Below, in pieces: positions 45,567 to 55,765 of a stretch of 64,000 nucleotides of DNA. The position numbers and the translations under genes were made by a program. This DNA comes from Pseudomonadota bacterium. Its GTDB lineage: Bacteria > Pseudomonadota > Gammaproteobacteria > Burkholderiales > Burkholderiaceae_C. A model generated the notes under the pieces. It was not told where the DNA came from. It worked only from the letters and a program-made list of their open reading frames with translations, and ran no database searches. How positions within the stretch are numbered: the first letter of the stretch is position 1; every line of letters begins with the position of its first letter. The DNA lies in contig JAJZUV010000001.1 of the NCBI GenBank assembly GCA_021848345.1, positions 361,863 through 425,862 on the forward strand, written 5' to 3'.

Positions 45567-47585
45567 ATGTTCAAGAAGATCCTGGTCGCCAACCGCGGCG
45601 AGATCGCCTGCCGGGTGATGCGCACCGCGCGCTCGCTGGGCATCGCCACGGTGGCCGTGTATTCCGAGGCCGACGCCGACGCGCGCCACGTGCGCATGGC
45701 CGACGAGGCCGTGTGCATCGGGCCGGCGCCGGCGCGCGAGTCCTACCTGGTGGGCGAGCGCATCCTCGAGGCCGCGCGGCGCAGCGGCGCCGAGGCCGTC
45801 CACCCCGGCTACGGCTTCCTGTCCGAGAACGAGGACTTCGCCGAGGCCTGCGAGCGCGCCGGCATCGTGTTCATCGGCCCGCCGGCCTCGGCCATCCGTG
45901 CCATGGGCTCCAAATCCGCGGCCAAGGCCCTGATGGAGCGCGCCGGCGTGCCCCTCACCCCGGGCTACCACGGCGAGGACCAGGACCCGGAGCTGCTGGC
46001 GCGCGAGGCCTCGCGCATCGGCTACCCGGTGCTGATCAAGGCCAGCGCGGGCGGCGGCGGCAAGGGCATGCGCCGGGTCGACGATCCGGCCGAATTCGCC
46101 GCCGCGCTGCAATCGTGCAAGCGCGAGGCGCTGGGCGCCTTCGGCGACGAGCGCGTGCTGGTCGAGAAATACGTGCTGCGCCCGCGGCACATCGAGATCC
46201 AGGTGTTCGGCGACACCCACGGCCGGTGCGTCTACCTCTTCGAGCGCGACTGCTCGGTGCAGCGCCGGCACCAGAAGGTGCTGGAGGAGGCCCCCGCGCC
46301 GGGCATGACCCCGGAGCGCCGCGCGGCGATGGGCCGCGCCGCGGTGGAGGCGGCCCGCGCGGTGGGCTACGTGGGGGCCGGCACGGTGGAGTTCATCGCG
46401 CACCAGGACGGCAGTTTCTACTTCATGGAGATGAACACCCGCCTGCAGGTGGAGCACCCGGTGACCGAGATGATCACCGGACTCGACCTGGTCGAGTGGC
46501 AGTTGCGCGTGGCCGCCGGCGAGCCGCTGCCGCTGCACCAGGAGCAACTGGAGCTGCGCGGCCATGCCATCGAGGCGCGGGTGTACGCGGAGGACCCGGA
46601 TCGCGGCTTCCTGCCCTCCACCGGCCGCCTGCTGCATCTGAGGCCGCCCGAGCAGGGCGACCACGTGCGCGTGGACACCGGGGTGGAGCAGGGCGACGAG
46701 ATCACGCCGCACTACGACCCGATGATCGCCAAGCTCATCGTCCACGGCGCCGATCGTGCCGAAGCGTTGGGGCGTATGCGCCGGGCACTGGCCGAATACC
46801 GCGTGGTGGGGGTGTCGAACAACGTGGATTTCCTCGCGCGCCTGGTGGACACGCCTTCCTTCGCGCAAGCCGACCTGGACACCGGGCTCATCGAGCGCGA
46901 ACAGGCCAGGCTGTTCCCCGAGCAGGCACCGCCGCCCGACGAGTTCTGGCTGCTGGCGGCGCTGGCCGAACTGAGGGGCAGCTGCGCGCGGCGCGGGCGC
47001 ACGGATGGCCCGGCAGCCGGAGCTCCGGTCGCCGATTCCCCATGGAGCGCCGCCGACGCCTGGCGCCTCAACGGCCAGGGCACCAGGCGCCTGGCCCTGC
47101 GCCACGGCGAGCGCACGCGCGAGGTCACGGCCGAGGCGCGCGGCAATGCCTGGCTGCTGCGCCTGGACGATGCCGAGGGGCCGGGCGTTCCGGCACGGGC
47201 CGAGCCCGACGCCCGCGGGGATCTGCGGGCGCGCCTGGGCGATCGCCACGTGCATGCCGCCGTGCTGGCCGCGGGCGAGCGGCGCCATGTATTCCTCGAC
47301 GGCCGCTGCGCCGTGCTGTCCCTGGTCGACCCGCTCCACGCCGGCGGTGATGTCCAGCACCTGGAGCACAGCCTGCGCGCGCCGATGCCGGGCAAGGTGG
47401 TGGCCGTGTCGGTGCGAGCCGGCGACCCGGTGGACAAGGGCGCGCCGCTGCTGGTGCTCGAAGCCATGAAAATGGAACACACCATCAGCGCGCCTCGCAA
47501 GGGTGTGGTGACGGCGCTGCATTACGGCGTGGGCGACCAGGTTCCCGACGGCGCCGAGTTGCTGGAATTCGACTCCGAGGAGTGA
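45567..47585 (+). CDS. mccA: Methylcrotonyl-CoA carboxylase, biotin carboxylase/carrier (alpha) subunit
   Basis: 672-aa protein. A biotin carboxylase domain covers residues 1-450 (MFKKILVANRGEIACRVMRT; ATP-grasp glycine loop KASAGGGGKGMRRV; EMNTRLQVEHPVTE). A BT/linker domain follows, then a C-terminal biotinyl domain with the acceptor lysine at about residue 635 in LEAMKMEHT. It carboxylates its biotin with bicarbonate and ATP for MccB. It starts 66 nt after mccB with an AAGAGGAGA site. The operon ends here: no methylglutaconyl-CoA hydratase or HMG-CoA lyase gene follows, so the last leucine steps must be encoded elsewhere. Confidence 0.96.
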   Translation: MFKKILVANRGEIACRVMRTARSLGIATVAVYSEADADARHVRMADEAVCIGPAPARESYLVGERILEAARRSGAEAVHPGYGFLSENEDFAEACERAGIVFIGPPASAIRAMGSKSAAKALMERAGVPLTPGYHGEDQDPELLAREASRIGYPVLIKASAGGGGKGMRRVDDPAEFAAALQSCKREALGAFGDERVLVEKYVLRPRHIEIQVFGDTHGRCVYLFERDCSVQRRHQKVLEEAPAPGMTPERRAAMGRAAVEAARAVGYVGAGTVEFIAHQDGSFYFMEMNTRLQVEHPVTEMITGLDLVEWQLRVAAGEPLPLHQEQLELRGHAIEARVYAEDPDRGFLPSTGRLLHLRPPEQGDHVRVDTGVEQGDEITPHYDPMIAKLIVHGADRAEALGRMRRALAEYRVVGVSNNVDFLARLVDTPSFAQADLDTGLIEREQARLFPEQAPPPDEFWLLAALAELRGSCARRGRTDGPAAGAPVADSPWSAADAWRLNGQGTRRLALRHGERTREVTAEARGNAWLLRLDDAEGPGVPARAEPDARGDLRARLGDRHVHAAVLAAGERRHVFLDGRCAVLSLVDPLHAGGDVQHLEHSLRAPMPGKVVAVSVRAGDPVDKGAPLLVLEAMKMEHTISAPRKGVVTALHYGVGDQVPDGAELLEFDSEE

Positions 47586-47675
47586 AGGGGCATAGGGCGC
47601 TGCGCGGCAGCGATCCCTACAATCGCTGGCGACCGCCACGCGGGCGCTCTGCGTGGACCCGTTTCGAGGACGATC

Positions 47676-50600
47676 GTGAGACCACCCCGTTGGAGCCAGT
47701 TCGCGGGCTGGACGGCCGCAGCCCTGCTGGTCCTGACGCTGGGAGCCTGCGGGCGCCATGAGCAGGGCCTGGAGCGCGCGCTGTTCGGCGCGCCGCGAGC
47801 CGCCGTCCCCGCGGCCAGCGCCGCCAAGGCTGGCGGCAGCGCGCTGCGGGTGCGGCGCATCTCCCCGTCGGGCCAGGAGGTCGAGCCGGGCCAGGAACTG
47901 GTGATCCAGTTCGACCGCGCGATGGTTCCGCTGGGCGCGATGGCGCGCGAGCCCGCGCGGCTCGACGTCTCGGTGCGCCCCGATCCCGGCTGCCAGTGGC
48001 GCTGGCTGGACACCACCGAACTGGCCTGCCGCCTGCCCGGCGAGCACCGTTTCGCTCCGGCCACGAGCTACACGGTGCGCGTGGGCACCGGCCTGAGCGC
48101 GCTGGACGGCAACCATCTCCCGCGGCCCCTGACCGCATCCTTCAGCACCTGGCGCCCGCGGGTGCAATGGGTGGAGTTCCAGCGCTGGGACTCCCCGGTG
48201 ACCCCGCTATACCTGCTGCACTTCAACATTCCGGTGACCGCGCAGGCGGCGCAGCGCAGCGTGTTGTTCAGCGATCGCCAGGGTCATGCGGTCGGGGCTC
48301 GCATCGAGCCCTTCACGCGCAAGCGCGAAGGGCCGCTGTGGCTGCCGGTGCCCGGGGCCCCGGGCGCGGTGCTCGAGGTCGTCTCGCCCAAGCCGGACCA
48401 GCCGCTGGATCGCGAAGCAGCCGCGGCGGCCGGCCGGCGCGTGTGGCTGGTACGGCCCGCCCAGGCGCTGCAGGGCGCGCGGGACTATGCCCTCAAGCTG
48501 CGCGCCGGGCTGCGCTCTCCCCTGGGGCCGCTGCCCGGCGTGGCGGCCGACCTCAACACGACCGCGAGCACCTACGGGGCTTTCAGCTTCCAGGGCGTGT
48601 CCTGCGACGACGGCCACGGCAACCCGTTCCAGCTGCGTCCGGGCTCCGATCCGTCCCGGCGCTGCCGCCCGGGCAGCGTGAACCTGCTGTTCAGCGCTCC
48701 GGTGCCGCGCGCCACGCTGGCGGCCATCGGCTGGCAGCCCGACCCGCTGGCGCCGGGCCTGCTGGCGCGGCAATGGGCCGACTACCCCGCATGGTTCCTG
48801 CGCCCGCGCAACGACGACGCGGACGCCACGCAACCCGATGCCTACCCGCTGACCTTCCGGCCCCAGCCGATGCACGACTACACGCTGCGCGTTCCGGCCG
48901 GCGTGAAGGACCGCTTCGGGCGCAGTCTGACCAGCCCCGTGGAACTGCGCTTCCAGACCGGACACTACGCGCCGTTTCTCGACCCTCCGCCGCCGATGGC
49001 CGTGCTCGAGTCCGGCCTGCACACCATCGTGCCCCTGCGCTTCACCAACCTGGACAGCCTGGAGCTGCGCGAGCGCCGGCTGTTCGCCCCCGAACTCGAA
49101 CGAGGCGGCATCGCCGGGCCCGAGCGCACGCAGGACCTGATGCGGCGCCGGGACCTGGCACCGCGCCTGGACAAGCAGGTACGCGGCTCGCTGGGCGTGC
49201 GCCGAATGCTCGACGGGCGCTCCGGAGTGCTGTGGGGGCGCCTGCTGGCCGTGCCGCGGCAGGTCGGCCCGCGGATCCCCCTGATGGCCGAGGTCACCCC
49301 CTACCAGGTGCTGGCCAAGATCGGTCATTACGACAGCCTGATCTGGCTCAGCCGCCTGGCCGACGGCCGGCCCGTGGCCGGCGCCCGCGTGGCGCTGTAC
49401 ACCACGCCGCGCGACGACCCGGGCAAGCTCACGCGCCTGGGTGGCGCCCCCGTGCTCACCGACGCGCAGGGCCTGGCCCGGCTGCCGGGCTCGGCCGAGT
49501 TGCCCAAGGACTGGTTCGACCCCTGGGGGCGCAAGCGCGAATATTTCATCGGGGTCACGCACGGCAAGGACCTGGCGCTGCTGCCGTTGAACGACCGTTT
49601 CGCGCGCACCGTCGGCGACGCCAGCCACTACAGCCTGGAGGCCGACCAGCAGGCCGCGCACGGGCACATGCGCGCCTGGGCGGTGACCGAACAAGGCATC
49701 TACAAGCCGGGCAGCGAGGTGCGCTACATCGCCTTCGTGCGTGCCGAGGGGCCGACCGAGCTGCGGGCGCCGCCGCGCCTGGACTACGCCTTGCGCATCA
49801 CCGACGCCACCGGCAAGGTGGTGCTGCAGCGCGACCACCTGAGGCTGTCGGAATTCGGTGCGGTGTCGGGCGAACTGCACGTGGGGCGCAACGCGGCCAG
49901 CGGCCAGTACACCATCAGCCTGAGCTGGCCGAGCGCCACCGGCACGGTCACGCGCGATGCCGGCGGCTTCCTGGTCACCGACTTCGTGCCCGCGTCCTAC
50001 CAGGTGCATACCTCGCTGCGCCAGCAGGTGGCGGGCCCGGGTAGCCTGATCGATGCCCAGGCCAGTGCCACGCTGCAGGCCGGCGGCCCCTACGCCGACG
50101 CCGCGGTCAAGTTCACCACCCGGATCGAGGCCCGCTCGTTCGCGCCGGACAACCCGCTGGCCGCCGGGTTCCAGTTCGGCGGCGGCGACACCGACACCGA
50201 CTCCTCGTCGACCCGCACGGTGTCCATGCAGCAACTGCGCCTGGATCACGCCGGCCGCGCCAGCATGCACCAGCTCCTGCCCGCTGTTTCCAAGGTGGTG
50301 TACGGCCACGTGGTGGTGGAGGCGGCGGTGGAATCGGCGCGCGCCACCTGGGTGGCGCGCAGCGCGAAGGCGATCTACGCCGCGCGGGACCGTTTCGTCG
50401 GCCTGCGCACCGACAACTGGCTGCAGACGGCCGGCAAGGCCTTCGGCGTGCAGTACCTGGTGGTCGACCCGCAGGGCACGCCGCGGGCCGGCAGCCGCGT
50501 GCGCCTGCTGCTGCAGCGCCAGCTCATCGGCCGCGTGCAGATGAAGAACGGCGCCGGCGACTTCGCGCCCGAGGACCAGGTCTCCTGGGTCACCGAGGAC

Positions 50601-53570
50601 CGCTGCGCGGCGACCTCGACCGCGGCCCCGGGCAACTGCTCCCTGACCCCGAAGCATGCGGGGGAATACCGCATCGAGGCCGAGGTCGACGACACGCACG
50701 GTCGCGTCGACCGCGCCGAGCTGCGCACCTGGGTCACCGGTGCCGGCGACGTGGTGTGGAGCCAGGGCAGGGGCGTGACCATCGTGCCCGACCGCAAGGC
50801 CTACCGGGTCGGCGACATCGCGCACCTGCTGATCCAGAACCCCTTTCCCGGCGCCCGCGCGCTGGTCACGGTCGAACGCTACGGCGTGTTGTGGAAAAAG
50901 CTGCTGACCCTGCGCGGCGGCGCGCCGGTGGTGGATGTTCCGATCCAGGCCGACTTCTTCCCCGGGGCCTACGTGTCGGTGGCCATCTTCTCGCCGCGCG
51001 TGGCCCCGCCGGCCGATCCCGACCTGGGCAAGCCCACGCTTGCGCTGGGGTACATGGCGCTGCCGGTGCATGGCCGAGACGGCGCGCTGCAGGTCAAGGT
51101 CATCCCCGACGCGTCGCAGCACAAGCCGCGCCAGAAGGTCGACGTGGCGGTGCGGGTGCATCGCGCCGGCGGCGCGGTCGCGCCGGGCACGAGGCTGGTG
51201 GCGGTGGTGGTCGACCAGTCGGTGGTGGACCTGCTGCAGCAAGGCCAGGGCTACTACGACCCCACGGGCACCTTGCAGGCTCCTCCCTCCGGGCCGGACA
51301 TCGCCAACTACAGTCTGGCCGAACAACTGGTGACCCGGCTTCAACCCAAGGCGGGCAAGGGCGAGAGTCCGGGCGGCGACGGCGGCACGAGCGTCGGCCC
51401 GAACGTGCGCAGCGACTTCCGCTACGCGGTGTACTGGAACGACCACCTGCGCACCGATGCACGCGGCCGCGCGCATTTCGCGTTCACGCTGCCGGACAAC
51501 CTGACCCGCTGGCGCATCCTGGTCATCGCGATGGGCCGCGGGGACGCGATGGGCCTGGGTGCGTCCAGCGTGCGCGTGGACCTTCCGCTGGAACTGCGCC
51601 AGGCGCTACCCAACCAGGTGCGCGTGGGCGACGACTTCGACGCCGGCTTCAGCGTCACCAACCGCACCCAGGGACCGCTGCAGGTGCGCACGCGCCTGCA
51701 GGCCCGGGGGCCGATCGCCGGCGCCAGCGCGGCGGCCGGGTCGACCCTGCGACTGGGCAGTTTCGCGCATGGCCTGAGCTGGCTGCGCCTGCACGCCGAC
51801 GCCCCGGGCAACATCGAGCTGCAGGCCGATGCCCGCTCGGGCGATCTGTCCGACGCGATGCGCGCGCGCATTCCGGTGGGCCCGGCGCGAGCGCGGGTCG
51901 TGGCCGCCGAGTACGGCAGCACGACGGGGCCGGCCGCGCAGGTCCCGCTGCAACCCCCCGCGGGGGCCCTGCCCGGCAGTGTCCGCGTCCAGCTGCAGCT
52001 GGCGCCCACCCTGGTGGGCGGGCTCGACGGTGCCTTCGAGGTGCTGCGCGACGACCCGCTGCAGACCTGGGAGATCCGGCTCAGCCGCGGCGTGCTGGCC
52101 AGCGACTACCTGCGCCTCGGCCCCGCGCTGGCGGCCACGATGCAGTGGCCCGACGCGGCCGCGCAGGTCCAGCGCACGCTGGATGCCGCCGGCGACTTCC
52201 AGGCGCCCGACGGAGGCATGGCCTTCTGGATTCCCGGCGACCGCTACGTCAGCCCCTACCTCAGCGTGTACACGGCGCTGGCCTTCCAATGGCTGGCCCA
52301 GGCCGGACACGCGATCCCGCAGGACGTGCAGGTCAGGCTGCAGGGCTACCTGCGCAAGCACGTGCTGGACGCCGCGGGCACCGACCCGGTGCTGCGCGCC
52401 GGCGCGCTGGCCGCGCTGGCTCCGGCGGGCGAGGTCCGATCCGGAGAAGTCGCGGGCATGCTGCCGCAACTGCCCGAGCTCGGGCTGTTCGGCCGCGCGA
52501 TGCTGCTCGACGCCGCGCTGGACACCGACGACCGCGCCAGCGCCCGCACCATCGTGCGCGCGCTGCTGTCCAGCGCCGAGGAGTCGGCCGGGGAGATCTC
52601 CTTCAACGAACGCCGCAGCGACGCCTACGCCTCGCTGCTGGCCACGCCGCTGCGCGACAACTGCGCGGTGCTCGATTCGCTGGCGCTGTACAAGCGACGC
52701 TTCGGCGACCAGGGCCTGCTGGGATCGACCCCGCAGAAGGCCATGCGCTGGATCACCGCGCGCCGGCGCAACTCCGGCGGCTGGCCGAACAGCCAGGAGA
52801 ACGTGTTCTGCACCACGGCCATCGTGCACTACGCCGACGCCTACGAACCCCCGGTGCGGGACCTGGGCGCGCGCGTGACGGTGCCCGGAGCGCCGGCGCG
52901 GCAGGCGCGCTTCGATTCCCGCGGCTCCGCGGCCGTTTCCCTGCAGCTGCCGGCTCCGCCGGCGGGCCGGGCGGCGACGCTGGGCATCGACCACACCGGA
53001 CAGGGGCGCCTGTACTACGAGCTGCGCATGAGTTACGCGATGCCCGCCGATGCGCTTGCGCCGGCCGACGCCGGGTTCAGCATCCGGCGCAGCTACGCGG
53101 TGCAGCGCGGCCTGAGCTGGGTCCCGGTGGGCCCCGGCACGCAGCTGCTGCGCGGCGACGTGGTGCGCGTGGAACTCGACGTCGACGCCCCCACCGAGCG
53201 CCATTACGTGGTGGTCAGCGACCCGCTGCCCGGGGCCTTCGAGGCGGTGAACCGGCAATTGGCCACCGCGATGGACACCAGCCCGGCCGAGCTGGCGGGG
53301 CGTTCGGTGCTGATGTTCGACGCCGGGGCCTGGCCCGACATGTCCATGGTCACCGGCGGCTTCTACCACCGCGAGACCGCCTTCGACGCCGTGCGCTTCT
53401 ACGCCGACACCCTGCCGGCCGGGCATTACCGCCTGGTGTACGCGGCGCAGGTGATCGCGCCGGGACGCTTCCTCGCGCCCGCGCCGACGGTACGCGAGAT
53501 CTACGAACCCGATGTGTTCGGGCGCGGCGCATCGCGGACCGTGGACGTAGGGCTGCGCGGCTCGCGATGA
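47676..53570 (+). CDS. Bacterial alpha-2-macroglobulin-like lipoprotein (YfhM-type), thioester absent
   Basis: 1964-aa envelope protein starting at GTG 47676. A lipoprotein signal ends with LGAC, cysteine at residue 25, so it should be anchored on the periplasmic side. Macroglobulin repeats follow (e.g. YKPGSEVRYIAFVRAEG near residue 676), then the A2M bait/MG region (YWNDHLRTDARGRAHFAFTL near 1255) and a helical thioester-type domain. At ~1459 the usual CxEQ thioester stretch is replaced by DDPLQTWEIRLSR, so covalent trapping is unlikely. Its stop overlaps the pbpC start (ATGA), the conserved yfhM-pbpC pairing in which both are thought to protect or repair the cell wall. Confidence 0.92.
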   Translation: MRPPRWSQFAGWTAAALLVLTLGACGRHEQGLERALFGAPRAAVPAASAAKAGGSALRVRRISPSGQEVEPGQELVIQFDRAMVPLGAMAREPARLDVSVRPDPGCQWRWLDTTELACRLPGEHRFAPATSYTVRVGTGLSALDGNHLPRPLTASFSTWRPRVQWVEFQRWDSPVTPLYLLHFNIPVTAQAAQRSVLFSDRQGHAVGARIEPFTRKREGPLWLPVPGAPGAVLEVVSPKPDQPLDREAAAAAGRRVWLVRPAQALQGARDYALKLRAGLRSPLGPLPGVAADLNTTASTYGAFSFQGVSCDDGHGNPFQLRPGSDPSRRCRPGSVNLLFSAPVPRATLAAIGWQPDPLAPGLLARQWADYPAWFLRPRNDDADATQPDAYPLTFRPQPMHDYTLRVPAGVKDRFGRSLTSPVELRFQTGHYAPFLDPPPPMAVLESGLHTIVPLRFTNLDSLELRERRLFAPELERGGIAGPERTQDLMRRRDLAPRLDKQVRGSLGVRRMLDGRSGVLWGRLLAVPRQVGPRIPLMAEVTPYQVLAKIGHYDSLIWLSRLADGRPVAGARVALYTTPRDDPGKLTRLGGAPVLTDAQGLARLPGSAELPKDWFDPWGRKREYFIGVTHGKDLALLPLNDRFARTVGDASHYSLEADQQAAHGHMRAWAVTEQGIYKPGSEVRYIAFVRAEGPTELRAPPRLDYALRITDATGKVVLQRDHLRLSEFGAVSGELHVGRNAASGQYTISLSWPSATGTVTRDAGGFLVTDFVPASYQVHTSLRQQVAGPGSLIDAQASATLQAGGPYADAAVKFTTRIEARSFAPDNPLAAGFQFGGGDTDTDSSSTRTVSMQQLRLDHAGRASMHQLLPAVSKVVYGHVVVEAAVESARATWVARSAKAIYAARDRFVGLRTDNWLQTAGKAFGVQYLVVDPQGTPRAGSRVRLLLQRQLIGRVQMKNGAGDFAPEDQVSWVTEDRCAATSTAAPGNCSLTPKHAGEYRIEAEVDDTHGRVDRAELRTWVTGAGDVVWSQGRGVTIVPDRKAYRVGDIAHLLIQNPFPGARALVTVERYGVLWKKLLTLRGGAPVVDVPIQADFFPGAYVSVAIFSPRVAPPADPDLGKPTLALGYMALPVHGRDGALQVKVIPDASQHKPRQKVDVAVRVHRAGGAVAPGTRLVAVVVDQSVVDLLQQGQGYYDPTGTLQAPPSGPDIANYSLAEQLVTRLQPKAGKGESPGGDGGTSVGPNVRSDFRYAVYWNDHLRTDARGRAHFAFTLPDNLTRWRILVIAMGRGDAMGLGASSVRVDLPLELRQALPNQVRVGDDFDAGFSVTNRTQGPLQVRTRLQARGPIAGASAAAGSTLRLGSFAHGLSWLRLHADAPGNIELQADARSGDLSDAMRARIPVGPARARVVAAEYGSTTGPAAQVPLQPPAGALPGSVRVQLQLAPTLVGGLDGAFEVLRDDPLQTWEIRLSRGVLASDYLRLGPALAATMQWPDAAAQVQRTLDAAGDFQAPDGGMAFWIPGDRYVSPYLSVYTALAFQWLAQAGHAIPQDVQVRLQGYLRKHVLDAAGTDPVLRAGALAALAPAGEVRSGEVAGMLPQLPELGLFGRAMLLDAALDTDDRASARTIVRALLSSAEESAGEISFNERRSDAYASLLATPLRDNCAVLDSLALYKRRFGDQGLLGSTPQKAMRWITARRRNSGGWPNSQENVFCTTAIVHYADAYEPPVRDLGARVTVPGAPARQARFDSRGSAAVSLQLPAPPAGRAATLGIDHTGQGRLYYELRMSYAMPADALAPADAGFSIRRSYAVQRGLSWVPVGPGTQLLRGDVVRVELDVDAPTERHYVVVSDPLPGAFEAVNRQLATAMDTSPAELAGRSVLMFDAGAWPDMSMVTGGFYHRETAFDAVRFYADTLPAGHYRLVYAAQVIAPGRFLAPAPTVREIYEPDVFGRGASRTVDVGLRGSR

Positions 53571-55765
53571 GCCCGCGCTTGCGTCGCGCCCTGGGCGCCG
53601 CCGCGGTCGTGGCGGCCGCCGCCGCGGCGCTGCTGGGCGCGGCCACCTGGGATGCGCGCATGCCCCTGCCGGCCTCGCTGCGGCCGCCGGCCACGGCGCT
53701 CGCGCCGCAGTTCCTCGCCGCCGACGGCACGCCCCTGAGCTACAGCTACCGCGGCGCGCTCAACGCCAACGCGACGCTGTCGCTGTGGCAGGTGCCGCCG
53801 CTGCTGCGCGAGGCCTTCGTGAGTTCCGAGGACAAGCGCTTCTGGCGGCACGGCGGCGCGGACTGGGTCGCGCGCTTCGATGCGCTGTGGGACAACCTGC
53901 GCGCCGGCCACGTGGTGCGCGGGGCCAGCACCATCGGCGAGCAGGTGGTGCGCATCCTGCACCCCCGGCCGCGCGGCTACTGGAGCCACTGGCTCGCCGG
54001 TTTCGATGCCGCGCGCCTGCTGCGCCGCTTCGGCCACGCTCAGGTGCTGGAGTTCTACCTGAACCAGGTTCCCTACGGCGCGCGCCGCCGCGGCGTGGTG
54101 CAGGCGGCGCGCTACTACTTCGGCCGCGATCCCGGGGCGCTGGATCCGGCCGAGCAGCTCGCGCTGGCCGTGCTGGTGCGTTCGCCGACGCGCTATGACC
54201 CGCGCCTGCACCCCCGGGCGCTGCGCCGGGCGGTGGACCAGCTGGCCGGGCGCATGCAGGCCTCGGGGACCCTCTCCGCGGTCCAGGCCGATGCGGTGCG
54301 CCAAGCTCCGATCACCCCGGGGCGGCAGACCCTGGCGCTCGACGCGGGGGCCTTCGTGGTGCACGCCGCATCGCGCGCCCGCGCGCTGGGACGCGATGCC
54401 CCCATCCAGCGCACCACGCTGGACGCGCCGCTGCAGCGCTTCGTGCAGGACGCGCTGACGCGGCGCCGGCGCCTGCTGGCCGCGCGCGGCGTGGCCAATG
54501 CCGCCGCGCTGGTCGTGGACAACCGCAGCGGCGCGGTACTGGCCTGGGCCGTGGCGCCGCAGGATGGACCCTTCGCCCTCGATCCGGTTCTCAGCCCGCG
54601 CCAGCCCGGCTCGACCCTCAAGCCCTTCGTCTACGGCCTGGCGATGCAGAACCTCGGCTGGCAGCCCGACACGGTGCTGCTCGACACGCCGCTGGCCGAG
54701 ACCGTCGGCCCGGGCGTGCATCGCTACCGCAACTACAGCGGGCGCCATTACGGGCGGGTCAGCCTGCGCTACGCGCTGGCGAACTCCCTGAACATTCCGG
54801 CCGTGCGTACCGCGCAGGCGGTGGGCATCGGCTCCATCGTCGACCTGCTGCAGGAACTGGGTTTTCGCAGCCTGCGACGCGGCGCCGACTACTACGGCCC
54901 CGCCATCGTGCTGGGCGACGGCGCGGTCAGCCTGTACGAACTGGTGCAGGGCTACGCGACCCTCGCGCGCCGGGGCCGCTGGCTGCCGCTGCATGTGCTG
55001 GCCGGCCTGCCGCGGCCGCAACCGGTGCCCCTGCTGTCGCCCGAGGTCAGCTCGGTGCTGGCCAGCATCCTGTCCGATCCCGATGCGCGCGCCGCCGAGT
55101 TCGGCGCCGACAGCGTGCTCGATCTGCCGTACCCGACCGCGGTGAAAACCGGCACCTCGAGCGATTACCGCGACACCTGGAGCGTGGGTTTCGACAGTCG
55201 CTACACGGTGGGCGTGTGGATGGGGCGCCTGGCGGGCGGCTCCACCGACGGCCTGACCGGATCGAGCGGCCCGGCGCCGGTGCTGCGCGAGATCTTCGCG
55301 CGCCTGCGGCGCGACGCGCCTTATGCCGGCCTGTGGCAGGACGCGCGGCTGCGCCTGCAGCCCACCTGCGAGTGGATCGGCCCGCCGCCCTGCGTGCGGC
55401 GCGAGGACTGGCGCCTTCCCGGAGCGCGGGTCGCCGCGCCGGCGCCGATGTCCACGCTGGCCATCGCTCGCCCGCTGCCCGGCGAGACCCTGGCGCTGGA
55501 CCCGCGCCTGCCGCGCCAGGCCCAGGTCTACCGCTTCGCCCTCGACACCGCCGGACGGGCTCCGCGCCGCGTCGAATGGCTGCTCGACGGCCGCGAGCTG
55601 CCCGGCGGCGGCGATTCCCTGGACTGGCGCATCACCGCCGGAGCGCATCGCCTGCAGGCGCGCGTATGGCTGCGTGGGGCCGAGGCCCCGCGCGAGCTCG
55701 GCCCGGTGGATTTCCAGGTGCTGGGTGCGGGGGCCGCGTCCGGCGCGTCCTCGCCCTCGCGCTGA
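53567..55765 (+). CDS. pbpC: Penicillin-binding protein 1C
   Basis: 732-aa bifunctional peptidoglycan synthase. It has an N-terminal membrane anchor (residues 7-28) and a GT51 transglycosylase domain with the catalytic Glu in VSSEDKRFWRHGG (E88). The transpeptidase domain carries SxxK at S349-K352 (GSTLKPF), SxN at 407-409 (NSLNIP) and KTGTS from K527. A C-terminal ~110-residue BiPBP_C/PBP1C-specific domain closes the protein. All catalytic residues are present. It is coupled by an ATGA overlap to the alpha-2-macroglobulin gene, as in many Gram-negative bacteria. Confidence 0.95.
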   Translation: MSPRLRRALGAAAVVAAAAAALLGAATWDARMPLPASLRPPATALAPQFLAADGTPLSYSYRGALNANATLSLWQVPPLLREAFVSSEDKRFWRHGGADWVARFDALWDNLRAGHVVRGASTIGEQVVRILHPRPRGYWSHWLAGFDAARLLRRFGHAQVLEFYLNQVPYGARRRGVVQAARYYFGRDPGALDPAEQLALAVLVRSPTRYDPRLHPRALRRAVDQLAGRMQASGTLSAVQADAVRQAPITPGRQTLALDAGAFVVHAASRARALGRDAPIQRTTLDAPLQRFVQDALTRRRRLLAARGVANAAALVVDNRSGAVLAWAVAPQDGPFALDPVLSPRQPGSTLKPFVYGLAMQNLGWQPDTVLLDTPLAETVGPGVHRYRNYSGRHYGRVSLRYALANSLNIPAVRTAQAVGIGSIVDLLQELGFRSLRRGADYYGPAIVLGDGAVSLYELVQGYATLARRGRWLPLHVLAGLPRPQPVPLLSPEVSSVLASILSDPDARAAEFGADSVLDLPYPTAVKTGTSSDYRDTWSVGFDSRYTVGVWMGRLAGGSTDGLTGSSGPAPVLREIFARLRRDAPYAGLWQDARLRLQPTCEWIGPPPCVRREDWRLPGARVAAPAPMSTLAIARPLPGETLALDPRLPRQAQVYRFALDTAGRAPRRVEWLLDGRELPGGGDSLDWRITAGAHRLQARVWLRGAEAPRELGPVDFQVLGAGAASGASSPSR

